NCBI GenBank assembly: GCA_037974335.1
Contig: CM075760.1
Coordinates: 7,933,432-7,997,431 of the forward strand
Length of the DNA stretch: 64,000 nucleotides
Reading direction: 5' to 3'
Origin: Prionace glauca
Taxonomy: Eukaryota > Chordata > Chondrichthyes > Carcharhiniformes > Carcharhinidae
Shown: positions 21,026 to 33,790 of the stretch, in pieces
How the letters are laid out: the number at the start of each line of letters is the position of its first letter
Numbering within the stretch: position 1 is the stretch's first letter
The notes under the pieces: model-generated
What the model saw: the letters and a program-made list of their open reading frames with translations, nothing else
The model's database searches: none
What the model was told of the DNA's origin: nothing
Program-made: the position numbers and the translations under genes

Positions 21026-22473
21026 CGTTGTTTAAGAAGGGTGCCAGGCAAAAGGCGGGGAATTATCGGCCGGTTAGTTTAACGTCTGTGGTAGGTAAAA
21101 TGTTAGAATCCGTCATTAAGGAGGAAATAGCGAGGCATCTTGAGGGGAATTGCTTGATAGGGCGGACGCAACACGGTTTCATGAAAGAGAAGTCGTGTCT
21201 GACAAATTTACTGGAGTTCTTTGAGGATGTGTCTAGGGCAGTGGATAGAGGAGAGCCGGTGGATGTGGTCTTTCTGGATTTTCAGAAGGCGTTTGACAAG
21301 GTACCTCACAAGAGGTTATTGCAGAAAGTCAGGGGACATGGAGTTGGGGGTAGGGTGTTAGCGTGGATAGAGGATTGGTTGTCAAATAGGAGACAGAGAA
21401 TGGGGATCAATGGGTGCTATTCGGATTGGCGGTTGGTGACTAGTGGGGTGCCCCAGGGGTCGGTGCTGGGGCCTCAGCTATTTACCATTTATATAGATGA
21501 TCTGGAGGAGGGAACCGAGTGCAGGGTGTAGAAATTTGCTGATGACACCAAGATTGGGGGAAAGGCAAATTGTGCGGAGGGTGTGGAGAGTCTGCAGAAG
21601 GATCTAAATAGGCTGGGCGAATGGGCGGGGAAATGGCAAATGGAATTTAATGTTGGCAAGTGTGAAGTGGTCCACTTTGGTAGGAGGAATGGTAGGAAGG
21701 ACTATTACTTACGTGGCGAAAAACTGCAGCAGGCGACGATGCAGAGGGACCTCGGGGTCCTTGTGCATGAGTCGCAAAAACCCAGCTTGCAGGTGCAGCA
21801 GGTGGTCAGGAAGGCGAATGGGATGCTGGACTTCATAGCGAGGGGGATTGAATATAAAAATAGGGAGGTCTTGCTGCAGCTGTATAGGGCATTGGTGAGG
21901 CCGCAGCTGGAGTACTGTGTGCAGTTTTGGGCGCCACACTTACACAAGGATATTTTGGCCTTGGAGGGAGTGCAGAGGAGGTTTACTAGGCTGATACCGG
22001 AGTTGAGGGGATTGAGCTATGAGGAGAGGCTGAATAAACTAGGCTTGTACTCGTTAGAGTTTAGAAGAATGAGGGGAGATCTCATTGAGACGTATAAGAT
22101 GATGAATGGGATGGATAGGATAGAAGTGGAGAGACTCTTCCCGCTCAAAAAAGACAGTAGGACCAGGGGGCACAGCCTCAAGATAAAGGGGAGGCGGTTT
22201 AGAACAGAGTTGAGGAGGAACTTCTTCACTCAAAGGGTGGTGAATCTCTGGAATTCTCTGCCCGTTGAAGTGGTGGAGGCTGCCTCGCTAAATATTTTTA
22301 AGAAGCGGGTTGATGGGTTTTTGATAAGAGAAGGGATTAAGGGTTATGGGGAGAGGGCGGGAAGGTGGAGCTGAGTCACGACAGATCAGCCATGATCTTA
22401 TTGAATGGCGGGGCAGGCTCGAAGGGCTAGATGGCCTACTCTTGCTCCTATTTCTTATGTTCTTATGTTCTTA
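21026..22473 (+). repeat. CR1-clade LINE, RT to 3' end, young
   Basis: It opens with [20 protein letters not shown] and keeps [32 protein letters not shown] and FADDTKIGG. One nonsense codon (TGT-AGA context, in-frame TAG at about 21529-21531) separates TECRV from KFADD. Downstream it runs on as one open frame to AGRWS and a stop at 22374. The 3' tail is a run of 'ttcttatg' units to about 22473. High similarity to the copies at 34.4, 54.6 and 56.6 kb marks this as a recently active subfamily. Confidence 0.92.
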
Positions 22474-23293
22474 AGTACTTTATCAATGTTGAAAGGGTGA
22501 CAGTGGCAGAGTGGTAATATCTCTGTGAGGGTAGGCCAATTTCTCAAGATAAATATTCAAGTCCAACTACAACAGGCTTCAAAACGCAATTACAATTTTG
22601 AATGTAAAGGTCATTTCCGTGATTGCGGCCATGACCTGAAATATATCAGATTCTCTAATGCCCTGCAGAAAAAAAACCTTCCATCATTTCCCAGTTAAGC
22701 CCAGAGGTGACTCTAGGCGCACACGTCCTAGGCTATTACGTGCCTTTTATGATGGTCTAGAAAACCAGTAAATTCAATGTATTAGCGATTGCTAATATAT
22801 GCTGGCCTTACCAGCTGGATATTCAGCCCATGAAAGAATGAGAAACAGCAACTGAAATCAGCATTTCACAACACCTGCAATAGCAAAGCTAGTCCAGGAG
22901 ATGGCAGTGAAACTGCATTTTTTGTCACGACAAGATACAGAAGATCGTCTCAGTTATTTCTGTAATAGACTCAGTCTTTGCCCATGCTAAACGTGACCCA
23001 TTTTATATAACACGAAATCATATTTCTGATTATATGACAATAATCTCAGTTGATTCTGTACTCAGCAAAATCCCAGTTGTTTGAGTATGGCATGTCTTTG
23101 TTTATATGAGAAAATACCACGCTGGTTAGAGGGTGTTAGATACTGTATACACCCTCTCAGTAATGGCTGAACTGGGCCCAGTCTGCATCTATATTAGTAC
23201 AGGTGCTATATTGATATCTGGTGTATTCGGCCCTGTCTCAATATTACTGCACGAAACCAGTCTCTCGATTATATTGCAACGGATAGTATTAGT
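22474..23293. other. Unassigned spacer with a weak SINE remnant
   Basis: The stretch at about 22500-22640 vaguely resembles the second SINE family ('tggcagagtggtaatatc'). The remainder shows no gene or repeat I can name. Confidence 0.3.
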
Positions 23294-23466
23294 TGGATTC
23301 GCCATGCAAAATTGTCCGTTCTTTTCCCTCAGAATATGTGGAATAGCCATGGTAAATGTGTGGGGATAACGGGGATAGGGCAGAGGGGAGGACCTGGGGT
23401 AGGACGCAGACTCGGTGGGCCAGATAGCCTTTCTTCTGAACTGTAGGAATTTTATGGTTCTATGCC
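23294..23466 (+). repeat. HE1-type SINE tail fragment
   Basis: A 5'-truncated copy ending 'cggtgggccagatagccttt' and 'ctgtaggaattttatggttc'. Confidence 0.7.
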
Positions 23467-24550
23467 TAACAAACATCATTAACATTTGTGTGCTTACTTA
23501 TTTTAAACATTCTATTTTCTAATAACACCTTTGGAGAAATGAAATCTTTTAGCAATTCCCCTTCAGTTTTCCCAGTGAGAACCTTCAACCCATCTCTGCC
23601 TTCCCTGAGTGCATAAAAACACCAAACAGTTCATGTGTTTCAACTCAAGAACGTTTATAATGTAATTATTTACTGACAACCCTTCTGTTGTGTGCTCTTG
23701 CATATAAAATTATTGCAGCCTCACTATTTTGTTCCCGGTGATGACTTATCTGTCTTTAGAGATCTGTTGGAAAATGGATAAATCACGTCTCGAATGACGG
23801 GGAGATTATGAAAATTGTTCTTCTCAATGTCTCATTAAACTTCCTGATATAGGACTCAATTGTGTACTGATTTGTGAAAATGGTAATGAAAATGACCCTG
23901 GATATATAGCCGACAGGAGATAATTACACCTGGAATTCTCAGACTTCTTATTTCTATTGATGCAAAGGATTGAAACATCTGCTCCTCTCCAGAGAAGGAA
24001 CAATATTTCTGTTTAACCGTTACCTTCACCAATTCCATGGTAACCACCCTAAACATCTTCTGCTGTGTATCGGTTGTATAATCTACGTAATGCGATGAAT
24101 CAGGATCAGGTGCATCATAAGAATGGCCAGACCTTATGTGATATAAACAGTGATATCACCTGGTGAACAATGACTGCAGCGGTTCAAGATAGCAGCTCAT
24201 CACCACATTGTCAGGGGCAATCAGAGAAGGGCAACAGATGTCAGTGCTGCCCACATCCTATAAATGATTAAACATAATGCTCCAACAACAGAAGAAGAAT
24301 CTAATCTAATATAGACAGATATGCTCGCGCAATGATGACATAAACTGGCTGGGAGAATCACGTGAACCAACGTATGAGTTCTCCAGAGTAAGAGAGACAG
24401 AGCATGATATAACATTTACATAAACAATTTTTGTGCGTGTAGAAAAAGTGATATGTCCAATAACGACAGGCAGGGGTCAAATGCAGCAAAATCTGATGCA
24501 GGTTCTAATTCACAACGGATTGGGTAACGGTTTCCAAAAATAATCATAGA
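23467..24550. other. Unassigned AT-rich spacer
   Basis: Only a short SINE-like remnant at about 24180-24270 ('caatcagagaagggcaacag', 'gtgctgcccacatcctat') can be suggested. No gene is seen. Confidence 0.3.
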
Positions 24551-26229
24551 GAAGTAGAACATTATAATTTGAATGACGGGCTCCAGTGTATCACTGACAG
24601 AGACAGCTGGGCCCGGAGTCAGACTGGGACCTGAGAATTAGAACATTACAATGTGAATGACTGGCCCCAGTGTATCACTAACAGAGACAGCTGGGCCCGG
24701 AGTCAGACTGAAAACTGAGAATTAGAACATTACAATGTGAATGACTGGCCCCAGTGTATCACTAACAGAGACAGCTGGGCCCGGAGTCAGACTGAAAACT
24801 GAGAATTAGAACATTACAATGTGAATGACTGGCCCCAGTGTATCACTGATAGAGACAGCTGGGCCCGGAGTCAGACTGGAACCTGTGAATTAGAACATTA
24901 CAATGTGAATGACTGGCCCCAGTGTATCACTGACAGAAACAGCTGAGCCCGGAGTCAGACTGGGACCTGAGAATTAGAACATTACAATGTGAATGACTGG
25001 CCCCAGTGTATCACTAACAGAGACAGCTGGGCCCGGAGTCAGACTGAAAACTGAGAATCAGAACATTACAATGTGAATGACTGGCCCCAGTGTATCACTG
25101 ATAGAGACAGCTGGGCCCGGAGTCAGACTGGAACCTGTGAATTAGAACATTACAATGTGAATGACGGGCTCCAGTGTATCACTGACAGAGACAGCTGGGC
25201 CCGGAGTCAGACTGGAACCTGAGAATTAGAACATTACAATGTGAATGACTGGCCCCAGTGTATCACTGACAGAGACAGCTGGGCCCGGAGTCAGACTGGG
25301 ACCTGAGAATTAGAACATTACAATGTGAATGACTGGCCCCAGTGTATCACTGACAGAGACAGCTGGGCCCGGAGTCAGACTGGGACCTGAGAATTAGAAC
25401 ATTACAATGTGAATGACTGGCTCCAGTGTATCACTGACAGAGACAGCTGGGCCCGGAGTCAGCCTGGGACCTGAGAATTAGAACATTACAATGTGAATGA
25501 CTGGCCCCAGTGTATCACTGACAGAGGCAGCTGGGCCCGGAGTCAGGTTGGGACCTGAGAATTAGAAAATTACAATGTGAATGACCGGCCCCAGTGTATC
25601 ACTGACAGAGACAGCTGGGCCCGGAGTCAGACTGGGACCTGAGAATTAGAACATTACAATGTGAATGACTGGCCCCAGTGTATCACTGACAGAGACAGCT
25701 GGGCCCGGAGTCAGACTGGGACCTGAGAATTAGAACATTACAATGTGAATGACTGGCCCCAGTGTATCACTAACAGAGACAACTGGGCCCGGAGTCAGAC
25801 TGGGACCTGAGAATTAGAACATTACAATGTGAATGACCGGCCCCAGTGTATCACTGACAGAGACAGCTGGGCCCGGAGTCAGACTGGGACCTGAGAATAA
25901 GAACATTACAATGTGAATGACTGGCTCCAGTGTATCACTGACAGAGACAGCTGGGCCCGGAGTCAGACTGGAACATGAGAATTAGAACATTACAATGTGA
26001 ATGACTGGCCCTAGTGTATCACTGACAGAGACAGCTGGGCCCGGAGTCAGACTGGAACCTGAGAATTAGAACATTACAATGTGAATGACTGGCCCCAGTG
26101 TATCACTAACAGACAGCTGGGCCCGGAGTCAGACTGGGACCTGAGAATTAGAACATTACAATGTGAATGACTGGCCCCAGTGTATCACCAACAGAGACAG
26201 CTGGGCCCGGAGTCAGACTGGGACCTGAC
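24551..26229. repeat. Minisatellite, about 20 units of 84 bp
   Basis: Head-to-tail 84-bp units each begin 'gaattagaacattacaatgt' and contain 'ggccccagtgtatcactgac' and 'agacagctgggcccggagtc'. Nearly all units keep exactly 84 bp (one lacks 2 bp). Variants such as 'agactgaaaactga' recur in several units, which indicates local multi-unit duplications. Every unit has one AGCT inside 'gacagctggg'. All frames carry stops, so it is non-coding. Confidence 0.95.
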
Positions 26230-27601
26230 ACAAGGAAACAATCATTTCTAGGGCCTTAGCACAGGTTTCCTTGTCAGGACGAGTGACGCAGGGATTTATG
26301 TGACAAACACGGATTGGAATCCCTATGACATCCGCAGGAGTGACTGACACCACCTGACTAAGAGCTGGTATTCCCAAAGGGGGGACGATCATGGCGGGCT
26401 TCATAAATGTCTGTTATCTGAGGTAACAATAGTGAATCTGTCAGAGGAAGAGAAAATAATCTGTTCCTTTTCATTCTTACAAGCAGTTCCACATTTACAG
26501 ACAGAATCAGGACATGTAAAGATTGAAAAGTATGAAAACCTCTCCGGAAGAAAAAGAAGAGTACAATAAATGTTAAGTGTTATTGTGCTTTTCCCAATCA
26601 AGTTCGATCCAGTATTCAGTTGTTCAAAGTGATGGTTTGTAAATAGAATTTCGGAATAGTTCCTGGCAATTACACACACACACACAAAAGCACAAGTTTT
26701 GTCAAAAGATAAGATTTACACAAGATGGCAGCTGTATAAATATTGCAAGTTATTCAGTCTCAGTGAAGGACAGGGAGAGACACAAAAAGGATCCTGGGAC
26801 AATGATGTAGACGAACCATTAAAATGCTCCCATTCTCGAAAAACCTTGAAATTTTAAACACGTGAAGGACATATCTTATTTATTTCCCAAAATTACTGTG
26901 AAATCTGATTCGATCACCCTTTCAAGCTGTTCATTCCAGTTCATAACAAATCTTGCGTAAAAATAAATAATTTCATTCCTGTCTCTCAGCTCAATAAAAT
27001 AAACGTTTGCCGATTGGTTGCTGACCGCCCTCCCAGTTGAAATACTCTCTCTTTAATTGCCCCAATCAAAACTTCATGATTTTGAGTACTAATAAAAGTG
27101 TTCAAAAGATTGACAAGGAAATAGAGAGAGGAGGAGAGACTTGGAGAGTTGGAAGAAATAAAAACGGGGTGCTGACAGATAAAAGCTGAGAAACAACAAG
27201 TAAATAGCAGATGGAGAGAAAATAATTAAACAATGAAACATAACAGATATAATTTTCTTTCTTCATGAAAACCGGGAGTTCAGTGACTGATCCAGTGACC
27301 ATCAGTTATGTCCGGGAAACTCTGAACAGATCACAACAGACTCATTTGTAAATGTCACCGCAATGAGATCTGTCTGACTCTGCCCTGACTCTATGGGCAG
27401 ATATTGGCCGCACTGACAGATGTTCTCACCAGATTGTGGTCCCTGGATTTATTTTCTGCTCGGAAGTGAGATGTGCGGTTTGGAACCTGCAGCAAGAATC
27501 GGGAAGTTGTGTTACCTGAGATTGAAACAGTGGGCGTCAGTTTGATGTTATCACCGTGAACAGTCTTCCTGCCTGTGAGGGTGAACTCACTCTGACAGCC
27601 T
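26230..27601. other. Unassigned spacer
   Basis: Includes a short CA run at about 26670-26687 and small open frames without recognised domains. No gene is supported. Confidence 0.3.
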
Positions 27602-27868
27602 GAATTTTAGAACGGAGTTGAGGAGAAACTTCTTCACTCAAAGGGTGGTGAATCTCTGGAATTCTCTACCCGTTCAAGTGGTGGAGGCTGCCTCGCTAAA
27701 TATTTTCAAGAAGCGGGTTGATGGGTTTTTGATAAGAGAGGGGATTAAGGGTTATGGGGAGAGGGCGGGAAGGTGGAACTGAGCCACGACAGATCAGCCA
27801 TGATCTTATTGAATGGCGGGGCAGGCTCGAAGGGCTAGATGGCCTACTCCTGCTCCTATTTCTTATGC
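27602..27868 (+). repeat. CR1 3' fragment, young subfamily
   Basis: Begins at the codons for FRTELRRNFFTQRVV-type sequence ('ttttagaacggagttgagga') and runs to the 3' terminus 'ctcctatttcttatg'. It is nearly identical to the corresponding part of the copy at 21026-22473. Confidence 0.85.
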
Positions 27869-28472
27869 ATTCCTCGGATGCATTCCATCCGGTCCTGGGG
27901 ACTTGTCCACAATCAGCCCCTCCAGTCTGTCGAGCACCACCTCTCTAGTCACAGTAATGTCATTAAGACCCTCCATTCCTACCACCTTTCCATCGCTAAC
28001 ACCCGGCAAATTATTCACGTCCTCCTCCGTGAAGACAGAAACAAAAAAGTTATTCAAGACCTTAGCCATAACCCCATCCCCTACCACTAGCTCCCCTTTC
28101 TCATCCTCTAAAGGACCAACGTTCACCCTAGTCAGCCTCTTCCTTTTTATATATTTATAAAAACTCTTGCGATCCTTTTTATATTAAGTGCTAGCCCAGC
28201 CTCATAGCTTCTCCTACCCTCCTTTATCAACTTCTTTGTCAATCTTTGTTGACATTTAAACCTTTCCCAATCTTCTTCTCGCCCACTACTCTTAGCTACT
28301 CCAAACTCCTCCGCTTTTAATTTAACACTTTCCTTCACCTCCTTCGTTATCCACGGCTTATTACCTCTCCTCCTACTGTCCTTTTTAACCATCGGAATAA
28401 ATTTCTGCTGAGCACCAAGAAAGATCTCCTTAAAGATCCTCCACTGCTCCTCAGCAAACCTACCTTCCAACG
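27869..28472 (-). repeat. CR1 ORF2 linker region, opposite orientation
   Basis: Two minus-strand frames carry the region between endonuclease and RT: KPWITKEVKESVKLK and EDWERFKCQQRL, then FFVSVFTEEDVNNLP and DKSPGPDGMHP, which is the entry to RT. It stops abruptly where the plus-strand CR1 3' end begins, so two CR1 pieces lie in opposite orientation with a sharp join. Confidence 0.8.
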
Positions 28473-28645
28473 CACTATAGAGAGAGAGACAGAGGGGAAA
28501 ACACAGAGAGAGAAGGAGCCAGGGAGAGAGAGGGGGACAAGGAGAGACAAACAGAGACAGAGAGGGGGAGGGAGAGAGGCAGGAATGGCGGGGAGTGGGG
28601 GAGAGGGAGAAAGAGGCAGGGAGAGACAGAGAGAGAGAGATGCAC
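28473..28645. repeat. GA-rich simple repeat
   Basis: About 170 bp of GAGAGACAGAGGGG-type sequence, directly at the 5' edge of the minus-strand CR1 piece. Confidence 0.85.
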
Positions 28646-30645
28646 ACTAATGCCATTCCACATATGGTGAATGATCTGCTGAGTGTCTCTGGCATTTTTT
28701 TCAGACCCCATGCATCTGCAATATATTCTTTTATGAACAACAGTTATTTGATCAGATTAGTAAAAGGATTGTCAATGAAGAGAAAGCTTTGTGGATTGAT
28801 TTAGACGAGGAAACTGAGATAAGTAAATTTCGGAGGGAATACCAGAGGTTAGGGCCTAAGCAGTTGAACACATTCCAAATTAAAAAAAAAGACAATCATT
28901 TAAAATATAACAATACAAACTGCAGGAAGTCAAACGTGACATAACTGTCAAAACTTGTTCTATGGCAATTTATTTTCTTTTTTTCTGGGAAACAGATAAG
29001 CAATTAATGATTGGATAGATATTCAGCCTGTTGGATCCATCTGAGATATTGTAAGTCCATAATTCAGTCTCACCCTGTCACCGTATCAGTGAATGTTTTT
29101 AATAAAATGAGACAGACGAAACATTTTTCGCTAAAATCTGTGGTAAATTGACGCAATGCAACACAATATTCAACTATTAAAATTTGTCTCAACAGGGATT
29201 GTCTGACGGTGTTACAACGAATGCTGCACCATGCTTCACACACTGACCTGTCCCCCAATGACATTTAATCACTTAGAAATTGGTTAGAACGTTCACGCTA
29301 AATACAATAACAGAGCAATTCGGCGTTTCTCACAGTTACTTATAGAAATTAGCAAAAAATAAACCTATATTTCCAAACAAGAATGACTGGTATCGGACAG
29401 ACACATCCACATATATCGTGATTGATAATATCTTGACAGAAACATATTCATTGTTCGAAATTGAATTAACAGAGAGAGGTTCTTCCGTCATGTAAAGAGA
29501 CAATCCTTGTGTAATATAAAAATACATTGGATCTCATTTAGCATAATCAGTGGTGGAAATTAGTACTAATTGAGAGGACCTAATGTCACGTAAATAGAGG
29601 GATGGTCCAGTGTAGATTAACGAGAGATACGAGCGAATGTAATATAAAGAGGTTACGATCTACCGACGTACAATTAAAGGTTGGATGTGGTACAAAATAA
29701 GTAGAAGTATGGACTGGTGTGATGTAATCAGAGAGATGGTTCCTTTAATTCATAACTACTAAAGCTGTGCCTTCTGTATACTGGCCCTTTTGCCAGTGGG
29801 TAACAGTTTCTTCCTAATGCGTAAAACATTCCCATTTATAGCTTTGAATTTTGTACTAAATCTCCCATAGACTGCTCAGTTCGAAGAGAAACAAACTCAG
29901 CATTCAGCTGTTCTGATGGTGGAACTCATGCATCGTTAACGCCAAACTCTCAGACCTTCTGCCTCGCGTGTTTCCAAATGTTATTTTAAGATTTGATGGA
30001 AGTTTTACGTAGATTGCCATTAATGATTGCCATCGAGACAGATAAAATTCAAGACTAGGAAAAAACTTGCCTCTGACAATCAAATACATCCGTGTAACAT
30101 TGGACACTGACCTCACATTTAGACACAGTGAACTAAATGGCATAATGTTAAAACACAAAATGTGATCAGTTAACAGACTTATCTCACAGGAGTCAAAATC
30201 ATTTTTGAAACAGATGGTAATATGTTCAATTCCCACAACAGATCCCTGAACTCATGATCCAACCTGTGACCCAGTTATGAATGTTCAATTATTTCATTAT
30301 TAGATGCGATGATACCTAATTGTAGCAATATTGTATTAAACTGGTAATACAGAATTTTGAAATAATGCTCTGGGGACAGGAGTTTAAATTCCAACCTGAC
30401 AGCTGGGGAATTTCAATTCAATTAATTTGCTTCAACTGAAACATTCTTCTGTAATTAATAACAATCATATTTCACCAAAGCTCATTTTCTTCTCTAGTAG
30501 TTTTAAAGAGAGGACATTTTATTCCTTACTTATAAAGTATAGACAATTGTATAATTGTAAGAAGCAACAGGCCTGAGGATTGTGAATCAAACGAATGAAG
30601 ACAAAATGATTGAGGGGGGAAATAGATTATGAGAATAAAACTGCA
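28646..30645. other. Unassigned AT-rich spacer with degenerate repeats
   Basis: A degenerate tandem repeat of about 40 bp is visible at 29560-29730 (repeated 'gtaatataaagag', 'gatggtccagtgt'). A SINE remnant may lie at 30345-30440 ('ctggggacaggagtttaaat'). No gene is seen. Confidence 0.35.
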
Positions 30646-30915
30646 GGGAACATTGGAGCTGTTGATGGAACTGTAGCATAGTAGTGAGCATTCCTGTTTC
30701 ACAGCTGCCCGGATTCGATTGTCCTCTTGGGAGACTGCCTGGGTGGTCCTGCACGTTCTCCCTGTGTCTACGTGGGTTTCCTGTGAGTGCTCCAATTTCC
30801 ATGCACATTCTGTTTTGGTCAGAAGAATTCACCCGGTTAGGCGCCACACTGCGGTGACTTGGGGATTTCACGGTAACTTCATTGCAATGCTAATGTAAGC
30901 CTCATCAGTGATTTT
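30646..30915 (+). repeat. tRNA-derived SINE
   Basis: The plus-oriented head 'gaactgtagcatagtagtga' and B-box-like 'cggattcgattg' are followed by the body 'gtgtctacgtgggtttcctg' and tail 'ggtaacttcattgcaatgct'. The tail type is the one in the copies at 2459 and 13005. Confidence 0.75.
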
Positions 30916-31019
30916 TTTAATAAACTAATTCCAAAAACGTCTATCAATATCTGAATGGACAAAGATTAATAACACAAATATTCGAAACTTGCATTCAGAA
31001 TCCAGATAAATTATAGTGG

Positions 31020-32940
31020 GGAAGGAAGAAATGTTGGTGGAATAGACAACAAAGTTTGCCTTCATCTTCGCAAAAGAGGACACAAGTATCCTTCAAAAAA
31101 TGTTATGGAACCAAGGGAATAGTTGGAAGACGGCATTGAACAATACTAGTATTCGTCGAAAAATCATGTTGGGGAAATTGATACGGTTAAAAGCTGAGAA
31201 ATCACCGGGGCCTGATAATCTACATCCCAAAATATGAAGGGAAATGGCCCCGGAGAATATTGGATGCATTGGTGTTCATCTTCTAAAATTCGGTACACCC
31301 TGTAGCAGTTCCTACAGATTGTAACTCCAATGTACACAATGGAAGGGAGAGTGACGATGATGAATTACAGCCTGATATTTGTACCAGTGAAGATGTCAGA
31401 GACTGTTATCAAAGATATGATAGCAAAATATTTGAAAGGCATCAACGGAGTTGGATGAAGACAAGATGATCTTAAGAAAGCCATGCTATTCTTAACAAAC
31501 CTATTTGCGTTTTTTAGTTAATATAAATAATAGAATAGGCAAGGGGAGGGGGTGGACCACCGTACGTGGTGTATTTTCACTTTCAGGAGACATTTGGGAA
31601 GGTTCCTCATAAAATACTAGAAAACCAAATTAAAGCACGTGGGATGGGGATTAACGTATAGGCATTGGTATATAAATTGTTGACAGATAAGAATGTGAGA
31701 GTGGAAATAGATGGGGATTTTTCCCGAGTGGTGTTTCAGCTCCAAGTGGGGTACCACAGGGTCTGAATTTATTTTATTTATTTATTCGCCACAAGTACGC
31801 TACGATGCAATGAGGTTACAGTGAATATTCCTCAGACATCACACTTCAGCTCACTTTCGGGTCCACACAACTGAGGCAGAATTTATGCCAATGCACCTAA
31901 GCAAAATGACTGTGGGACTGTGGGAAGAAACCTGAACACCTGGAAGAAACCCACTTAGACACGGAGAGAACGTGCAGACACCGTACAGCAATGACCCAAA
32001 CTGGGAAATGAACCGAAGTCCCTGGCACTGTGCCAATGGGACCTGGATGAGGGAATCAATTGTAGCATGTCTAAAATGGTTAGCCAGACAAAATTTGACA
32101 AATTCGTGAACTGTGAGGAGGGTCGTGGGGGTAGCGCGGGGGTGGGGGGGTGGGGCTGGGGTGGGAGAGGTGCTGCAGGGAGGGGGGCTTCAATGTGATC
32201 TGGACAATTTGAGTGAATGGGTGAACACATGGCAGATGCCTTACAACGGGGATAAATGTACAGTTATATACTGGTGTGTAAAGCCGAAAGCAACATATAT
32301 TAGGAAGTGTGATGTAAAAATTGATCTGGGTGTCCTTTTGCACCACTCAATGAAATTTCAGAGGCAAGTACAACAAGCAATTAGGAAGGCTTTTGTTGCA
32401 AGAAGACATGATTTCAGAATTAGGGAAGTCTTACTGCAGTTACTCCGGGCCTAGAAAGAGTGCAGAAGGGATTTACTAAAATGCTATCGGGACTTGATTT
32501 ATAAGGAGAGGTTGGATCGACTGGGCCTTTTTTTTTCTCTGGGGTGTAGAAGGCTGAGGGTTAAACTTATAAACTTCTACTAAATGATGAGTGGCATAGA
32601 TCAGCAAGATAGTCAATATCTTGTCCCAAAGATAGGGGAGCCTAAAACTAGAGGGAACAGGTTTAAGGTGAGAGGGGAGAGATACAAAAGTCTCCAGAGG
32701 GGCATTTGTTTCCACAGAGAGGGTGGTGAGCGTCGAGAACAAGCTGCCAAAGATTGTAGTAGACGTTGTTCAATTTAGCCTTTTAAAAAGCATTTCGCCA
32801 GTTACATGAGTAACTTGGGTACAGAAGGATATGGGCCAAGTGCAGGCAATAGGGATTAGTTTTGGTGTTGAAAAAAAAGGGCATCTTGCCAAGTTAGTCC
32901 GAAAGACCTGTTTCCATGCTGTAAACCTCTATGACTCTAT
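31020..32940 (+). repeat. Ancient CR1-type LINE interrupted by a SINE
   Basis: Decayed ORF2 order is clear: 'aaatcaccggggcctgataa' (the SPGPDN entry to RT), an RT body around 31550-31760 ending 'tggggtaccacagggtctga' (GVPQGS), a SINE, then 'gggacctggatgaggga' (motif after FxxYINDL) and the C-terminal region to about 32790. The 3' end near 32935 carries 'ctgtaaacctctatgactct'-type tail units. Confidence 0.7.
31765..32035 (-). repeat. SINE inserted in the ancient CR1
   Basis: The minus-oriented body ('gaagaaacctgaacacctgg', 'agaacgtgcagacaccgtac') is divergent, so the insertion is itself old. Confidence 0.7.
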
Positions 32941-33790
32941 GACAGAGATGATTGACTTTTAACAGCCACAACCATCTTACTCTGTGCTCGGTATGACTGC
33001 GGCCAGTGAAATATTTTCCCCCGGATCCCCATTGATTGAAGCTTTGTTCAGGGTCCTTGCTGTGACAGTCGGTCAAGTGCTGCACTGATGTCGAGGGCAG
33101 GCTCTCTCACCTCACCATATTAAATCAGCCAATTCCACTATATTTGGAGTAAGTTTAAATGATTTCTGGAAATGAGTGTTCATAGTGGGACCCCAACAGA
33201 GCATCACTGACCAAATTATTATTATTACCATTATTATTATTATTATTATTATTACTATTATTATTATTACCATTATTATTATTGATTATTCAAGAATCCT
33301 TGATACGTTCCATTATGTTGACCGAGTTCCGCTCATTGGGCGGAAGTTGGTGCATTTGAATTTGTCCTGCCTTTTGCGATCAGGCATGTCTACCAAAATT
33401 CCACAATGTTGTGTCAAAGCTGTACTTGAATAGATTGGCTGGGGCACAGCTAGTCCCAGAGCAAAAATCGTTATTATTGTTGCTGAAGTATTGTCAGGAC
33501 GAATAATCTTTACATTGTCCAATGCTTTTAACATGGGGTTAGGCCACATGCCATTCATGATCATATTGCATGACCGAGCGGGCTCCAGGAGATGAATGAC
33601 CAACTCCTGTCCCTATCCTGTCCCTATCTTCCGATGTTATCATGTGAAATGAGTTGAACTACTCGGAGACTGGCATCCGTGATGCACTGGACCTCAGGAG
33701 GAGGCCGAGATGAAACATCCTCTTGGCACTTCTGGCTGAAGATATTAGCAATTGTTTCAGTCTTGTTTCTTTTCCTTCTTGCTGAGCTTC
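32941..33790 (-). repeat. LINE of a second family, RT region, split by (ATT)n
   Basis: On the minus strand, about 33060-33120 corresponds to an RT block of the ALDIKAAFDRVWH type found in an abundant shark LINE. The plus-strand landmarks are 'ctgatgtcgagggcaggctc', 'tttgtcctgccttttgcgat' and 'cacttctggctgaagatatt'. All frames are broken. The ATT array lies within it. Confidence 0.6.
33215..33286. repeat. (ATT)n microsatellite
   Basis: About 24 trinucleotides with a few ACC/ACT interruptions. Confidence 0.95.

Noticed and set aside
24551-26229. CRISPR-like regular array
   Set aside because: Units are contiguous 84-bp repeats without unique spacers, in a vertebrate context; it is a minisatellite.
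24551-26229. Classical Ig switch region
   Set aside because: It is not in a J-C intron, and AGCT occurs only once per 84 bp; kept only as a speculative note.
26213-26404. Short minus-strand frame with several cysteines
   Set aside because: No family recognised and no splice context; kept as unassigned.
27360-27601. Exon-like stretch on the minus strand ending in CAG|GTAACA
   Set aside because: A short frame can be read, but no domain is recognised and its other side is cut by a CR1 insertion.
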